64,000 nucleotides of DNA from Hymenopellis radicata (lineage: Eukaryota > Basidiomycota > Agaricomycetes > Agaricales > Physalacriaceae), in the NCBI GenBank assembly GCA_015501595.1, contig JADNRX010000024.1, forward strand, positions 124,001 to 188,000, given 5' to 3'. Each line of letters opens with the position of its first letter. The stretch's first letter is position 1. This document shows, in pieces, positions 1 through 11,399 of this stretch. The notes below the pieces were generated by a model. That model had not been told where the DNA came from, searched no databases, and saw only the letters and a list, made by a program, of their open reading frames with translations. The position numbers were made by a program, and so were the translations under genes.

Positions 1-1040
1 AAGTCTGAGGAAACCTTGACGCCCTTCTTGCGGCACGCATTTTGCCCCAAGTTCGACTCGATTTTTCAATGCCACAATTTCTCGGCAAAGGAGATTGGAG
101 ACTTGGGGCGGCGTTGAGCGAGCACATCGTCGAAGCGCACAACTACTATCGAGAGCGCTTGCGCCTCAGTGTTGGTTGCCAAGGACCTGGGTCGACAATG
201 CGGGAATCGGACAGGCTGTGACGAAGCCGGCTACCACCTGCACTCCCAGGAAATTGCGGACCGATTTTATCTCGCTGTATCCAGTGATAGTAATACCCAA
301 CCCATCTGCCATGCTCCCCCCCCCAACTCCAATTTCCCGCTGTACAGTAAATCCCTCGCGAATCCTTCAAGTGTCATCCATCCAGCGGCTCCGAGCGATT
401 GTCGGTCTCACCGTCGTTGATGGGGAGCCAGGCCGAGACCACCAATGCGACTTTCTTGCTTACACTTCCTCATTGCCATTTCTGTGGCACGCGGACTACC
501 CTGGCGCACTCTCAAATTTCAACAATCATAACCCAGACGAAAGAGACCCTTCGCTTGGTGAACGACTTACGCCTTGACTTGCCAGAGTTTATCAGAAACG
601 AGGCACGGCAAAGGTTACCATCTGCAGCAAGCGAAGCCTAGGCGAATCGACGCTCATCAGCAAAGTTCTTAGGCAACTTTCGCTTTTGGCTTGACATGTG
701 TTGAAGCGCGCTTCTTCCCTACAGTTTTTGATTCGCATTTTCTTCACCTTTGGTTCTGGTATTAGGTAGCCCGTTTTGTTAATACGAGCAAGAATGTGTT
801 CGCCTCGAAGACGCCACAGAACTAGTCCGACGATCGAAGGTACACGACCCCGCAACATTATAGTAAAAGCGAAACGACATATAGGATGTGGAATATGGAG
901 AAGAGGACTAAGTATCAAGAGTAGTACATATCATACACATAGACAAACTAGGTAGTACCGATGGAGTATAGTAATGATACAGTAGTATAGAGTACTGAGT
1001 AGCAGTGCAGACCAAAGACGATACAAAATCGAACTCGACA
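1..1040. other. Left-edge region, no gene supportable
   Basis: A plus-strand frame is open from the window edge to a TGA near position 117, and another plus-strand frame covers about 480-641 and reads like protein (residues LVNDLRLDLPEFIRNEARQR before the stop at 641). They could be the 3' exons of a gene that begins outside the window, but I could not join them with convincing splice sites. The rest, up to the downstream minus-strand gene, holds nothing recognisable. Confidence 0.25.
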
Positions 1041-1042
1041 AA

Positions 1043-2244
1043 TCAAGACGACAACCGACGACGCGGATCCCGCTCTCCACCACCACCACCACTCCGTCTG
1101 CTGTCATGCAACACACATCGCAGACTAGCTCCGTCTCCAATGTTATAATCCTTCAGGCAGCCATGCATCAATGTCTGCCCACAATACACGAGCGAAAACT
1201 CATTCAGCTTCTTTCCGATGATGCCGGCGTACGACTCTACGAGCTTCGCAACGTCGGTGATCTCGCTTACACTGCAGCGCTTGGGCTCAGGCGTAAACGG
1301 GGACGAGATGTAGATGTGGTACTGTAACTCCGGGGGTCCAGGCGGCAGGGGCTTGGCCGGCAGTGACTGGGGCGGCATAGGCAAAGGCGGCGTTCTGGGG
1401 CCAGGGGAGGAAGCGCGAGACGAAGACGCGTTGCAATTAGGCTCCGAATCACGTCGGTGGTTGTCTCGCGCGTCGCAAAGCGGATACCGTTGCGATGTCG
1501 ATGGATGGTTGGATTGTATGACTGGCGACCGAGGCGTCGACATTCCAGGCTGGCGCGACGCGTTGTTGGGCTCTGGGCCTCGGTCATATGGCCGATGTGG
1601 TGGTGGAGGATGCGAGGGATTACGGGGGAGCGAGGTGGTCGGCGCGAGAACGAGTGTTCTATTTTCACATCTTGGGCTTGAGCACCATTGTGATGTGCTG
1701 CCGGAGGCGGGTTAGAGGATATGACCGGAGAGCGAGGCGTAGCCATGCCGGGTAATGTATTCGAGTATGACGGTGGCGAGTTGTCGAATACTAGCAAAAT
1801 ATGAGTTGTAGGCCGAGGAGTGTGGTAATATATGCGTACAGTCTCGTCCTATAAGGTCGTCTAGACTGTCGCGCGGCGTATTCAGCAGCTGCGATACGGA
1901 CACCGTGTGGACCAGCGGAAGCACATACGGCCAGCTTTCCCGAGTTACTTCAACGGGCTGGCCCTCGCATTCTTCCAGTCGATCCGTGTGGAGGACGAGG
2001 CGTTCTTTTGGGATGGAAGGGTAATAGCTGGCGATAATCTCGACTGCTTCCTAAAACCATGTGTTGGAACATGAGGCGAAAAACGTGAAGATAGAAGCGG
2101 ACGCACTTGGAAGGAGTTGGATAACGTCTTTTTGGGGAGCAAGACACGCCGTGATCCGTCTGTCACGACGAGAAACTTGACGTCGCGCGCGTAGATTGCG
2201 GATGGCGGCGGCGGCGCCTGGGGTGCTGAACTGACTTTGCTCAT
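1043..2244 (-). CDS. Protein with two ubiquitin-like ends and a proline-rich middle
   Basis: Two exons: 2244-2107 and 2050-1043, with a GTGCGT...TTTTAG intron between. The first part (residues about 20-80) has a beta-rich, ubiquitin-like pattern (DVKFLVVTDGSRRVLLPKKT). The last 90 residues form a second ubiquitin-like segment (LVYCGQTLMHGCLKDYNIGD), echoing the Q-x-L-x-D-x3-L-x-D-Y-x-I layout of ubiquitin. The middle is Ser/Pro rich and carries the motif TPRSPVI twice. Read strictly, the frame breaks at an A run (1796-1799) and near 1582; one base removed at the first and one added at the second restore one protein of 381 aa. There is no C-terminal diglycine, so it is not a conjugated modifier but could be a ubiquitin-like domain adaptor. 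No family name is offered. Confidence 0.6.
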
Positions 2245-2950
2245 GCAGGGTAGTGCGGTAGTATTGAAGGGGGGAGGTTTGGGAGGTAGAGGGAACTAGA
2301 CGGCCAACAGGTCTCTTTAATAGTCAGGAAGGCAATCTTTGATGTGCCCAATGTCTTTGATGATGGATGTATGAGATTAGAACCATGCATGCGCACGAGA
2401 CTTTTTTCCCAAGCACAAAAACCACCGATCAAAATGATGTAAACGATCGATTCCTTACTTTTGAGTGCGAATGCTCGCAGCCTCGCCAATCTGGCGAGGT
2501 GTCATGCCGCATTCTTCTACCCGGAAGGCAGACACGTTTCCGTTTTGTTGTTACTTTGTCAATGAAGTGAGGCGTTGTTGACATACAATCAAGACGGATG
2601 CGAATCCTCGAAGGAGTGGGCGATGGGGAAGCACACTTACGACTCCATTGATTCCTGCATAGAACAAGAATAAAACGCGAATCAACAAACGAAGCAAGGA
2701 GAAACTATTGAGAAATAATGCCGTGAGCACTCGAGTGAGAATCCAATTGCACTACTATCATTAGCTTGTTCTTTCATCGATAGTAGATACTTACTCATGT
2801 TAGCAATTCTGAGCCTGCACGCAGTTACCGCAACAAGCGCCACAAATTTCAATCCCGATTCCTTTTAGTGTCAAAACTACGTGAATAACTGTACTTACAA
2901 CTTACAAGTTTGCTGTGTGGCGTCTTTTCCAAATTCATAATGCAAAAAAT
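2245..2950. other. Intergenic region
   Basis: About 700 bases between the start of the ubiquitin-like gene and the tRNA. I see no long frame with protein character; this includes the 5' region of the minus-strand gene. Confidence 0.4.
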
Positions 2951-3042
2951 GGGGACACCCAGGATTGAACTGGGGACCTCCAGAAGAGAATTTCTTAAAG
3001 ACGAGCTTCAGTCTGTTGCTCTCCCAACTGAGCTATGTCCCC
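2951..3042 (-). tRNA. tRNA-Phe(GAA) with a 20-nt intron
   Basis: Read on the minus strand, the sequence folds as a full cloverleaf: 7-bp acceptor stem GGGGACA/TGTCCCC, D arm GCTC...GAGC, T arm CCCAG-TTCAATC-CTGGG. The anticodon loop reads CTGAAG then an intron, with anticodon GAA (Phe). The 20-nt insertion lies directly 3' of position 37, the canonical place for eukaryotic tRNA introns. Removing it gives a 72-nt tRNA identical to the intronless copy at 15094-15165. A run of six T follows within two bases of the 3' end, a good RNA polymerase III terminator. Confidence 0.95.
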
Positions 3043-3174
3043 ATATCAATCACCCTGTCGCTGTCAATCCGACTCCGGAGATCCCTCCGAATTGGAAAGT
3101 GTGACATCGCCGTCGTGACTTGTGACAAACGCGTCTTTCCTCCCCCCATCACCGCGCCCTCTACCAGCACCACC

Positions 3175-3744
3175 ATGTCCCAAGAACCCGAGGACGTCAA
3201 GCCAAAAATCAATATCCACATCCAGACTGATGGAGGCGACAGTGCGTCCCCGTCTCTTCCTCCCAGGGGTCGCGTTTTTTTAACATCATTGCTTTGGTAG
3301 AGATAGCCGTCATGGTTAGACGAGACACGCGCTTCGCCAAGGTCTTCGCAGCAGCAGAGGTGCGTTTAACCTATGCTACGTAACTCGTTCCACGGCTGAC
3401 GGGGCTCCCGCTTTTGTAGAAGAAATTTGGTAAAGAGCCAGGCGCGTATACCCACCCCCCGGCGAGCAGTGGCGCTCGATGCTTATTGGACGCTGTATTG
3501 CAGGGACCTTCAAATTCACGTACGAGGGAAAGCGTATCCAGCCGGATCAGACGCCAGCAGAGGTGCGTTGCTGTTATCCCTCGCTACCCACACGACCGCC
3601 CATTTACCTGCGCTCTGCAAGGTCGACATGGAGGACCAGGACACGATAGATGCCCATTTGGAGCAGGTGCGCTACCACCCTCATTTTGCTCCTCCGTCTA
3701 CTGACGCCTTTTCTCTGCAGACGGGCGGCGGCAACGGGTCCTGA
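3175..3744 (+). CDS. SMT3/pmt3: SUMO (small ubiquitin-like modifier)
   Basis: Six exons: 3175-3241, 3301-3359, 3420-3441, 3504-3562, 3622-3666, 3721-3744, coding 91 aa. The protein starts MSQEPEDVKPKINIHI, then carries the SUMO core (FAKVFAAAEKKFGKEPG, TFKFTYEGKRIQPDQTPAE, VDMEDQDTIDAHLEQ) and ends TGGGNGS. A Ulp/SENP-type protease would trim the tail to expose the diglycine for conjugation to lysines of nuclear targets. Length matches yeast and human SUMO. Intron 3 (3442-3503) starts with GC (CAG|GCGCGT) and is the only choice that keeps the PGTFKF junction. Identification is from conserved sequence; the exon joins are mine. Confidence 0.95.
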
Positions 3745-5024
3745 ATCCCTCCGATGTTGTTGTAAAACTAATCCCACATACTATTGTATATTCAACTTCG
3801 CGATCGGCTTTTCTATATTCATTTTGGGCATATCTATCCTTCGCGTCGGCATCCATATCGTCAAGCGTCCCAGTCACATGTTCACTGCTCCGTACCACGC
3901 CCTAATAGCACACCCCCTAGAAAACCCTTTCCCTCCGCAGTGCCCACATCCTAATAGCACACCATGCCGCAGATTGTTATCTATCCGCCACAACGAGGTG
4001 TCTCCATGAAAGACACAACTTCCACAGTTCATTCATATCCGTGCGTTTAGACAAAGAAAATCCGGTCAGGTGGTTGGACCCTTATTCGAGACAAAGACAC
4101 CTGGTTCGGTTCGCGGCTGCGCGTGCATGCGGAATTTGCACGTCCGAACCTAGCCATATCTAAGTATGCGTCATGGACTAGAGCTCGTTTATCGAGACGT
4201 AAATGTAGGGAGCGTAGTTGGCGGGTTGTCCTTTCCGAGATCGCTGAATGAGGTTGTTCGCCAATCTGTGTAGGTTGTTGTGTGAGTGCGCCACAAGAAA
4301 ACAACAGTTTTTCCACAAGCATGAAACAGTACAAGCTGAAAACAGATTGAATACAAAACCTACAGTAAGTATGGCCTGATGCTTCAAAATGAAAACTGGC
4401 CTAGAAGCCTCAATATTGATGAACTACATACTAGCAGAGGTAGTAGTAGTACCGGCAAGTAAGCACCTTACGAAGAATCGGAGGTGGTAAGCAAGTTGGT
4501 AGCCGGGAGATGATGTATCAGAGGCAAGACATTAAGGGCACCAGCACCTTAGGTACAACATCTGCAGACTGCACAGTTGGACGCGAGAATCCAAGCCGCG
4601 ATCAAAGCGAGCGATGCGAATCGGGATGTGGGGTGAGCTCTTTGATTACCGGAAAACGGTCATGGCAAGGCCATCCGAGAATCGCACACTTTTCGGACAC
4701 TCTGGGACGGGGCGTGTTATATATGAGAGCGTCGGGATATCTGGTCCCCCACCGCAGGTGAAGTCATACACAACGTGCGTGCGTATCAAGTATGATATAC
4801 AGAACCGGCCAGTCAATCTGTTCGAAAAGGCAAGTCAAACGATCAAAGCAACACAAAGACCCGATAAGATAACAACACACCATCTAATCAAGCTCTTTGA
4901 CCCACAGAACCCAGGTGAGCCGGCTCGGACTCCTTCCTGCGCTTTTAGCCCTTTGACTCTCTTTCATCACCACCCGTATAAAGACCCGACGCGAATCCAC
5001 CCATGGCTCCCCAACACCTCGACG
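3745..5024. other. Intergenic region with a TATA box at 4977-4983
   Basis: No protein-like frame is convincing here. A TATAAAG at 4977-4983 lies 42 bases before the start codon of the next gene and fits its core promoter. Confidence 0.4.
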
Positions 5025-5474
5025 ATGCCATCCCACACCCACATCCACCACCACGGCATCACGCACGATCCGGACTCCTGCCGCGCTTTCATGCCCGCGA
5101 CGTCCTATGCCTCTTCCTCCCACACCGAGGAAATCCCATCTCCGTACGACTGGCATCATTACACCCCGCGCTCGCGCGCCTCCCCGTGTCCATCATACGC
5201 GTCATCGTCGTCTTTGTACGGCGCATACCCCACATACACCAAGACTTCTTTCGCTGCGTCGTGCTACTACGACGAGTTGTTGTCGGAGGCAGAAGCAGAG
5301 GAGGAGGATGGAGAGGAGGAGCCGCAGCAGGCGTACAAGCCGGCGGAGTTGTCGATGAAAGAGACGGTGCGGCGGCAGTTGCAGACGGTGTCGTTCACGG
5401 TCGGGATCAAGGTGTTTCGCGCGCGCAGGAGGCTGAGGCGCGTCCTGCATCGCAGGCACGGTGCACTGGCATAA
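5025..5474 (+). CDS. Small protein with an acidic patch and a basic tail
   Basis: One uninterrupted exon of 149 aa. The first 90 residues are rich in His, Ser, Pro and Tyr; residues about 95-115 are an acidic run (EAEAEEEDGEEEP); the end is strongly basic (FRARRRLRRVLHRRHGALA). No membrane segment or known domain is seen. The ATG at 5025 was chosen because it follows a TATA box by about 42 bases. An overlapping plus-strand frame starting at 5003 is longer but has no acidic/basic patterning, and I judge it less likely. The basic tail could bind nucleic acid or act as a nuclear signal; this is inference. Confidence 0.5.
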   Translation: MPSHTHIHHHGITHDPDSCRAFMPATSYASSSHTEEIPSPYDWHHYTPRSRASPCPSYASSSSLYGAYPTYTKTSFAASCYYDELLSEAEAEEEDGEEEPQQAYKPAELSMKETVRRQLQTVSFTVGIKVFRARRRLRRVLHRRHGALA

Positions 5475-6924
5475 TCCCTCGTCATCCCATACCCGACATT
5501 GCTCCCCCAGCGACATGCAGTATATCCCAGCATCGCACTCGTCCGAGTTATACCCATCAAAAACGTCGCATTTCGTTCTTCCGTTCCTCGTCAACTGTTG
5601 TATCATGTATCACCACACACATTCATATTATGTAGTCAAATATCCATACCACATACCTCATTGTCCTGAATACCCATCCGTTGCGCTTTTAGATAAAGCA
5701 TATCTTGCAAGCGAAACCTGATGAAATGTTAATGTCAGTAACAGTACTAAGGACACTCAAGCAGGAAGAGTACTTACCAAGGGAAAGAAATATGCATTGT
5801 CCAGGCGCCAAGTGTACACGAGTTTCAAATGAGCTTTTCCAAAGGGTGGAATTGGGATAAGACGACCCAATACCGACGTGTCATGGAAGGAAGGGAATCG
5901 CGCTGCTGCATGGCGCTTGATGGTGAGTGACTAGCAAAGCGCAATAAGACAAGTCGGCTCACGCTCAAGGCGCGGTGGTGACGGTACGGAGGAAAGAGCC
6001 AACAAGATCACGGGACGAGCCACGTCCGAAAAGGGAACGCAGATCGCGTCGGCCCGAGTGTGGCGTCACCTCCCTCATGTCCAACGTGTCAACGCGCGCG
6101 CGGCAGCCTAGCTCATTTGGAAACTTCGCCTCCCTTACCTCTTACAAGACCAACTTCGACCATATTTATGAACTTTGAAGCCCTTAGTAGGCCTCAGTTC
6201 GAGCCGTCACTGAATTTCACTGTCTTGTTAGGATCGTCACCGCGGCCGCTGGACCACAAGCATGTTTCATATCTTGAACTTCATGTTCGTCTATTGGATT
6301 ATCTCTTTCTCAACGCGCGATCCTCCGCGACTTGGGTGAGGTTCCGTCGAACCCACTTGTTCATCTTAGCCTGCCCTGGTAGCATTTGTTGCCGGGATGT
6401 GAGGTGAATATACTCGTTCGGCGCAGACACCCTTTCAAGTTGGCGCTCCAATGACTCACTTCCTCACTAATAGTAATGGGACGGCACTAACGTTCAGTTA
6501 TGAGTTATCTACGAGCCTGTCTCGTCCCGATACCGCGTTGATCGACGTTCCAAAAGAAATCTACCTCTACCTACGCTTCTGAATCGGAACCTGATGAAAC
6601 TGTGGTAGTACCCAGAATTGAATTCTGAAGCCACTTTTGCCCAGACGGGCTGGGATCAATGCGCTGTGCAGCAACCTGTGCATGCATTCGCCTCGTTCAC
6701 TCCCCTTTGCCGCACATTCTTTCTACATATATAGATTTTCTCCGTTCTCGTATTCCAGTCAGTGCATCAAGGACATCGCCTCCCAACAGTAATTAAACAG
6801 AGCTTCTCTGATTGGTCCGCTCCACGACCATATATAGCCCGATGACTGGGGAGGTACACGAACCCTGACATGTGTCGGCGCTGACGCTACATAATGCAAC
6901 CCCCATCCACTGAGGACGCCCGCA
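5475..6924. other. Intergenic region, 1.4 kb
   Basis: No convincing gene. Two TATA-like stretches (catatatag at about 6728 and 6828) lie upstream of the ZIP transporter and may belong to its promoter. Confidence 0.4.
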
Positions 6925-8611
6925 ATGCTGCTCCCTCCCTCCCTCCTAGCCAGTGTACTAGACGCAGAATCTCGGGTTCAGGATGAACCCACCGCGATAT
7001 CAAGCCGTCGCTGGACGGTGATGGGCCTCATATTTGTGCTCTCCCTGTTTGGTATGTCTCATTATCACTGTTGGAGGCGGTGGCGCATGCTGACGGGCGT
7101 CCAGCGGTATCATTCCCCGGAATATCAAAGAAATCGACGTACCTTCCCATACCGAAGGTCGTATTCTTCATCGGGAAGCATTTTGGCACAGGTATGATCA
7201 TTTCCTAACATGTTGGGTGGCAAGCTGTCTGACCACAGCTAGGTGTTATACTGTCCACCGCATTTTGTCATCTACTTCAGGACTCTTTCGCGGCGCTGAC
7301 TAGCCCGGAAGTGTCGCAAGAATACGGATCTATGGTAGGGAAGCAATGCGGCTTGATAATGTGCGTGCATATCCCCGCCACTGAGCAATGCTGACTGCGT
7401 TGTTATTGTTATGCAGACTTGCTAGCATGCTGTTGATCTTTCTTGTTGAATGTACGTTGGTTATTATCACTTGATTCGTGCGTACAGCGTACTAAACCCC
7501 AGAATAGATATATCGACATCATATGTCGACCATCTGCATGCAGAACCTTCTGCGCCATCATCTCCAGCGCCTACTCTACGGCGCTTACCATCCGTTCCCA
7601 ATCTCCATCATCACTGCCTCACTGATTCCCCACTGCCGACGCCTCTAAGTGAGGTGACGCCCTTGCTGACGGATACGACACACCCCATGTCATCAGCGCC
7701 TGCTACGATACGACATCCACCCCAACATTATCTTTCTTCGTTGATGCTGAACTCGCCAAGGCATTCACGGAGTAGCGAGTCCTTCTATGTAATAAACGAT
7801 CTTGTGCACCATGTTAACAATGGTGAATATCAGCTTATCGGCGGTCGGGGCGGGTGTGTATGTGTATGTGTGTGTCCAGCCGGCGGGGAGAACGGACAAT
7901 CGCGCACAAAACCCGGCGCCGTCGCTATCCCCATGCACGAAGATCCATCTGAAGAAGAGCCGCCCCGCATTGGTCGGAAACGCCAGGTCGTCGGTATCCT
8001 CGTGAGTGCCTCTCTCCCGTTCCACAGCCGTTATTCAATATATCCTCTAGGTACTACAACTCGGTATCATGATCCATTCGCTCGTCATAGGCCTGACCCT
8101 CGCTATCACCCACGGGTCCGAGTTCACCTCGCTCGCTACTGCCATCTGCTTCCACCAGCTTTTTGAAGGGCTCAGTCTTGGCATTCGTATCGCGGCACTG
8201 CCCCCATCCGCGTCCAACGACGATGCTATTACCACGAACCTGTTGACGCGGTGTCAGCGCAATTGGCTCGCGCCCACGCTAAGCTTTCTCTTTGGCATCA
8301 CCACGCCCGTCGGGATGGGACTAGGCATGGCGGCATTCGCCTCGTCGTCGCATGCCCAGATGCAGCTTACGCAAGGCCTCATGTCCGCGATATCTGCGGG
8401 CATGCTCATCTACGCTGCAACTGTCGAAATGTTGGCGGGGGATTTCGTGTATGGGAATTTGCAAGGCGAGCACTCGCACGGTGAAGGCGGGGATGAAGAG
8501 CATAAGGAGGATGAAGAGCACGAGGAGGCAACGCCAAAGAGAAAGGCTGTTGCATTGCTGAGTTTGTTAGCGGGGGTGGCCTGTATGGGACTCATAGGCA
8601 TTGGGGAGTGA
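6925..8611 (+). CDS. ZIP-family zinc/iron transporter
   Basis: Six exons: 6925-7051, 7105-7191, 7243-7360, 7417-7451, 7508-8001, 8051-8611, giving 473 aa. Membrane segments are visible at the start (VMGLIFVLSLFAVSFPG, VVFFIGKHFGTGVILSTAFCHLL) and in the second half. The ZIP signature in the fourth and fifth membrane helices is present: HSLVIGLTLA and HQLFEGLSLG, whose His and Glu residues coordinate the metal. A long hydrophilic loop (roughly residues 130-290) separates the halves, and a His/Glu-rich segment near the C-terminus (EHSHGEGGDEEH) is a plausible metal-binding tail. The last exon-5 intron uses a branch-like TACTAAAC with acceptor TAG. A GT microsatellite inside exon 5 adds a Cys-Val run to the loop. 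Confidence 0.9.
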
Positions 8612-9641
8612 GCCTGGATCTTTTACATTTTAGATTTATGTTGTACACTATATCTTGCATGTTGTTTTGTTAATGCTGCACGCGACGTTACTTCTTGGAC
8701 CGCTCAGTAGTCTACTATTAAAGCCGAGTAGGAAGCGGCCTTGTTGAGATTTCCACCCTCCAGTAACTTGCTGCGGAGACGAAACCAGGCGATAACGCTG
8801 AATTATCGATAGCACGTCTAGGACACTCCACACCTGACCGTACACGACTTTGACAAAATGATGCTCGACGAGATAATGCGCGAGACATCGTGTGCCAATT
8901 TGTTGTATCTTTGGCTTTGACTGAATTCGCGGCTCTTCTGCGGCCTTCAAATTTAAATTCGCGCAATACAATTTATCGCAATACATTTATCTGACTTATG
9001 TACGTGCCGCGGAGATCATGTGTGCGCCAAATATTTCATTCCACTGTCCGCCTGCCACCCATCCTTTGGCTACCCGCTTGTCAACCATCCTTCGATTGCA
9101 TCATAAGACTGCGCGCTTGACGAGAACAGTGTACTCATGATTATCCGACGCCCGAGATTTCTTTCCTCCTCGTCAACCGGTTACCTTAGATTGACATCGG
9201 AGTGAATTCGAAGGTTGTTATTTTTGTAGGGCCAATAGGGGAATACTCACTTCGAGAAAACGCGCAGACGCAACGCCACAAAGCTTCGAAGATATGAACG
9301 AACGACAGAGGAACTCTAGATTGCAAGGTGATACAGTTTGTAAGCAACACAATGTGGCGGGGGGCGGCGTGTACTGCGCAGAAACGTCCATACGACAGTA
9401 CTTTTTGGTAGGATGGTATAGATCAGAGCAGTCATGAAAGCATGTGTGGTGATGGTGTATGGAGGGGAGGGGAAGTGGGGGAGTTGTATATAGGAATAAA
9501 TAAAAGAGGAACAAAGCAGCCAAAAGACAACATGATGGTACAATCCAATGCTACAGCCCAAAACGAGGAGATGTCCGTGCTCCCAAGTGGTGGTTACAGG
9601 AAAAAGATGAATAAAGATAAAACGTCTATGTCTGGGCATTA
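8612..9641. other. Intergenic region between convergent genes
   Basis: About 1 kb between the ZIP transporter and the 3' end of the CBM21 gene; both genes point into it. I see no further coding sequence. Confidence 0.4.
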
Positions 9642-11322
9642 TTAGGCGCCGACGCCGCCAACGAAGCACCATTTCTGGACAAAAGCTTTGTACAAGTCAT
9701 CAGATGACGACGGGGGCGATTCAGTCAGTTTCGACCGCGGGGGTGGAGGAGATTTGAGCATGGGCGGGGGAGATTTGGGCGGAGAAGTAGAATCGAGCAT
9801 GGAGAATGGAGCAGGAAGGGAAGCTGGCACTTCCTTCTTGGAGACGGGCGCCTCCCTCCTGGGGCGCTCCAAGATAGGACTCGGAGTCTCCATCTCGTCG
9901 TCGTCATCGTCGTCATCACTGCTCCCGCTGTGAGAAAGCATGGGGATAGCAGGTGACGCGGGCATCCAGAAAACTCCCTCGTTGGGTTTGGACGAAGGTT
10001 TAGCGTAGTTGGCCAGCTTGAACCCGCGGAGCCGCTTTTCGAGAGCCTCGGCTGAAGTCGTACGAACATGGACAGCCTGCTCAGGCGGGGTAAGAGGTGG
10101 AGTCGCTGGCGTGGAAATCACGGTTGGGAAGGGAACTGTCGAGGTATTTGGAGGCGGAGAGGTACTGGCTGTGTAAATGTCGGTATCTTGAATTGCAACA
10201 TGTGAGAAAACATACCCTTACAAAATTGTACGCGATAGTTCTTGCCATCGTTGTTGTCCCACCATTCGCCACCTCCGGCTGAGTATCGAACGACCAAGTA
10301 CATGGTACGGGAGGCAAGCGAAGGCGCGTAATCCTCCAACCGAATGGTATAGTGAAAACGATCCCAAGCTTCTGGGACAATTCCGGCAGCAATGTCACCC
10401 ACTGTTAGCGGTGAGATGGAGACGGGCAAGCAGGGAAGGGATGCGGAGTAATGCCCTGCAACCTCTGATGTCGTTTGCCAATCATCCACAGTAAAACGCA
10501 CGTAGACATGCTTCTCGAACGAGATGTTGCGTACGAGGAGCGTGCCCGTAATGGTAAGGTTTTTCATGCGAATACTTTCGATAATGACATGACGAGGCGG
10601 GTTGGGATTAGGAATGGCGTCAGACTGCAGAGCATACGCCGGTGGGTGGGCCGGAGGGGTAATAGGAAACGGGAAACCTTGTTGGGGAGGTTCGCTTTCC
10701 GTTTCTGTTTCCTCGAGTGATAACAGAGAGGCGGGCTTGGCCGAACGGCTGAATAAACGTACGGTCTCAAGTTGTTGCTCGGGAAAATGCACGTTCTTTG
10801 GAGTAGAAACGCTGTAATCAGAGCCCGTAGGACTCAGGAGTTCGGGTGCAGGAGTGGAAGGCGCGGAACGCGCGCGCAAATGAAGGGAATGTTTCGAGAG
10901 GGAAACGATATTAGGAGAGGACGATGATCCTTTCAGGGATGACTTTAGTGGTTTACCATTGCTTAGCAGTATGGGGGAGCTGGAGGTCCTGCTCGGACTC
11001 GGCCGTACGGGTGGTTGAGATATTCGGGAGAGGGTAGTGGGGATGGGGACGGGGAGCTGCGCGGAAATGGGACCGGACCAGTGTTTAGTTGCAACCGGAA
11101 TTTGATGGGTGGTGGTTGGTGTTCCTCGTCGCTGTCACTCGAGTTGGAACTGCTGTTATCGTGATGCAAGTGAAAGTGAGGGGGGGTGCGCCTGGGAAGC
11201 GCGCCGAGTGAAGCGAAAGCGCCTGGGCCGCGTTCATTAGTGTAGGACCGACGGTGGGTCGGACGACCAGTGGGCGTCGTGACGGGAGTTGTCGTCGTCG
11301 AGGACGGCGTCGAGTAGGGCAT
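9642..11322 (-). CDS. CBM21-domain, glycogen-targeting subunit of protein phosphatase 1 (GAC1-like)
   Basis: Two exons: 11322-10216 and 10168-9642, 544 aa after one frame repair. Low-complexity Ser/Pro/Thr ends flank a CBM21 (starch/glycogen binding) domain, with typical blocks: MKNLTITGTLLVRNISFEKH, VYVRFTVDDWQTTSEVAGHY, DRFHYTIRLED and WWDNNDGKNYRVQF. In yeast such proteins (Gac1, Pig1/2) hold protein phosphatase 1 on glycogen and favour glycogen synthesis. A PP1-docking motif of the K/R-V-x-F type may be KNVHF near the domain. The N-terminal and central parts are in different frames near 11009-11011; adding one C to the CCC run (minus strand) joins them and gives an exact codon count. Confidence 0.8.
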
Positions 11323-11399
11323 GAAGGAGGACTTGGTGGTAGGAAACCAAGAACCTGTTTTGTAACGAACCGGCCATTCCCTGGTGTTCTTTTTTCTTA

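Noticed and set aside
5003..5635. A 210-codon plus-strand frame overlapping the small acidic/basic protein
   Set aside because: It has no domain, acidic/basic patterning or splice support, and the overlapping frame from 5025 looks more like a real protein.
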